Part shown: piece after piece, positions 5,451 to 5,700 of the stretch
Layout: each line of letters opens with the position of its first letter
How positions within the stretch are numbered: position 1 is the stretch's first letter
Program-made: the position numbers and the translations under genes
DNA from: Leptolyngbya sp. SIO4C5
GTDB lineage: Bacteria; Cyanobacteriota; Cyanobacteriia; Phormidesmidales; Phormidesmidaceae
NCBI GenBank assembly: GCA_010671965.1
Contig: JAAHIC010000331.1
Location: forward strand, 1-5,700
Reading direction: 5' to 3'
Length of the DNA: 5,700 nucleotides
The notes under the pieces: generated by a model
What the model was told of the DNA's origin: nothing
The model's input: only the letters and a program-made list of their open reading frames with translations
The model's database searches: none

Positions 5451-5467
5451 GTACCATGCAAATGTAC
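5451..5467. promoter_or_regulatory. Imperfect palindrome upstream of mntA
   Basis: GTACCATGCAAATGTAC is palindromic apart from one extra C: arms GTAC-C-AT and AT-GTAC flank GCAA. It ends 27 bases before the mntA start, where an operator for autoregulation could lie. The MNT and HEPN proteins have no evident DNA-binding domain, so the role is speculative. Confidence 0.25.
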
Positions 5468-5507
5468 TGTAACAAGCATTACGTTTTAGCTGCCAAAACT
5501 TCATAGT

Positions 5508-5523
5508 TTTATAGGACTTGCGG
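5508..5523. other. Right chimeric junction, cyanobacterial to GC-rich DNA
   Basis: AT-rich, non-coding sequence upstream of mntA (ending near ttttataggacttg) changes within a few bases to strongly GC-biased coding sequence on the opposite strand. No transposon end, integrase or target duplication can be confirmed. HIP1 octamers stop before this point, the last at 5435-5442. Confidence 0.6.
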
Positions 5524-5700
5524 AAGTTGACGAGGGCGACCTCCTCGACAGCTTCGAGGAGCTGCCGATCTATCAACACGCCTTCGACCTGTCGGCGCGC
5601 GTGCTCGACTGGTCGCACGCGCTGCCGGCGGCCGGCAAGGACAGCGCGCTCGTGCACCTCTGCTCGCACCTCACCCTCATCCCCGCCCACATCGCCAAAG
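5517..5700 (+). CDS. Internal fragment of a four-helix-bundle (S23/IVP-like) protein, foreign to the rest of the window
   Basis: The frame with codons from 5523 encodes EVDEGDLLDSFEELPIYQHA and continues through FDLSARVLDW, a LP turn and HLTLIPAHIAK to the right edge. The order F-x-x-L-x-I/V-x-x-x-A, an xLP turn, then IPAxIAx(G) is that of the small four-helix-bundle proteins related to the 23S rRNA intervening-sequence protein, whose biochemical role is unclear. Of 59 full codons, 54 end in G or C, unlike the cyanobacterial genes. There is no start codon in frame after the upstream stop at 5487-5489, so the gene is cut at its 5' end by the junction and at its 3' end by the window edge. The minus-strand frame over the same bases is a low-complexity shadow. 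The family match is from memory, hence moderate. Confidence 0.5.

Noticed and set aside
5451..5467. NtcA-type site (GTA-N8-TAC) upstream of mntA
   Set aside because: The spacing between the GTA and TAC half-sites is 11 on the minus strand (and does not fit on the plus strand either), not 8.
5509..5524. ttataggacttgcgga as the end of a cyanobacterial insertion sequence or MITE
   Set aside because: It is reminiscent of GGACTTACGCA-type termini, but there is a mismatch, no partner repeat and no transposase in the window.
5424..5690. Long N-terminal extension of mntA up to 5690
   Set aside because: Its first part is the shadow of a strongly biased plus-strand frame in foreign DNA, and family members start close to MDKPPAK at 5423.
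1..5700. CRISPR arrays, tRNA or rRNA genes, phage or integrase genes
   Set aside because: I found no regularly spaced repeats, cloverleaf, rRNA segment or recombinase on either strand.

Overview
The middle of this window (about 120 to 5515) comes from a cyanobacterium, probably a filamentous Leptolyngbya-like lineage; the genus is a guess. It carries twelve copies of the octamer GCGATCGC (HIP1), roughly one per 450 bases. The encoded proteins are typically cyanobacterial: a DHH phosphoesterase, a short citrate synthase, a GRHPR-type 2-hydroxyacid dehydrogenase, a PEP-CTERM protein and a HEPN/MNT toxin-antitoxin pair.

Layout from left to right. A 5'-truncated DHH phosphoesterase ends at 673 (+). 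A 425-base non-coding stretch follows, with a cyanobacterial-type dispersed hairpin repeat (826-857) and a strong 13-bp inverted repeat (1018-1053). Citrate synthase gltA (1099-2286, +) ends in an intrinsic terminator and converges with a hydroxyacid dehydrogenase (2424-3407, -). A 245-base divergent promoter region separates that gene from an exported PEP-CTERM protein (3653-4546, +). The PEP-CTERM gene converges, across a bidirectional terminator and a possibly structured spacer, with a mntA-hepT operon (5423 to 4766, -) whose two genes overlap by 17 bases. Apart from that operon these are independent single-gene units, not one pathway: central carbon entry, glyoxylate/hydroxypyruvate reduction, a surface protein and a toxin-antitoxin module.

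Both ends look foreign. Bases 1 to about 119 are GC-rich and read on the minus strand as an internal piece of anthranilate phosphoribosyltransferase (TrpD). Bases from about 5517 to 5700 read on the plus strand as an internal piece of a four-helix-bundle (S23/IVP-like) protein with 54 of 59 codons ending in G or C. The two fragments belong to different genes on opposite strands, and each stops abruptly against cyanobacterial sequence. Two chimeric joins, from assembly or amplification, are the simplest explanation; a real rearrangement is less likely.

The most interesting biology is the mntA-hepT pair. The HepT-like protein keeps the His and the modifiable Tyr of its active site, but the Arg of the HEPN R-x4-H motif is a Ser, and the MNT partner also departs from its consensus. 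This may be an inactivated or repurposed toxin-antitoxin module. I see no clearly new multi-gene system here.
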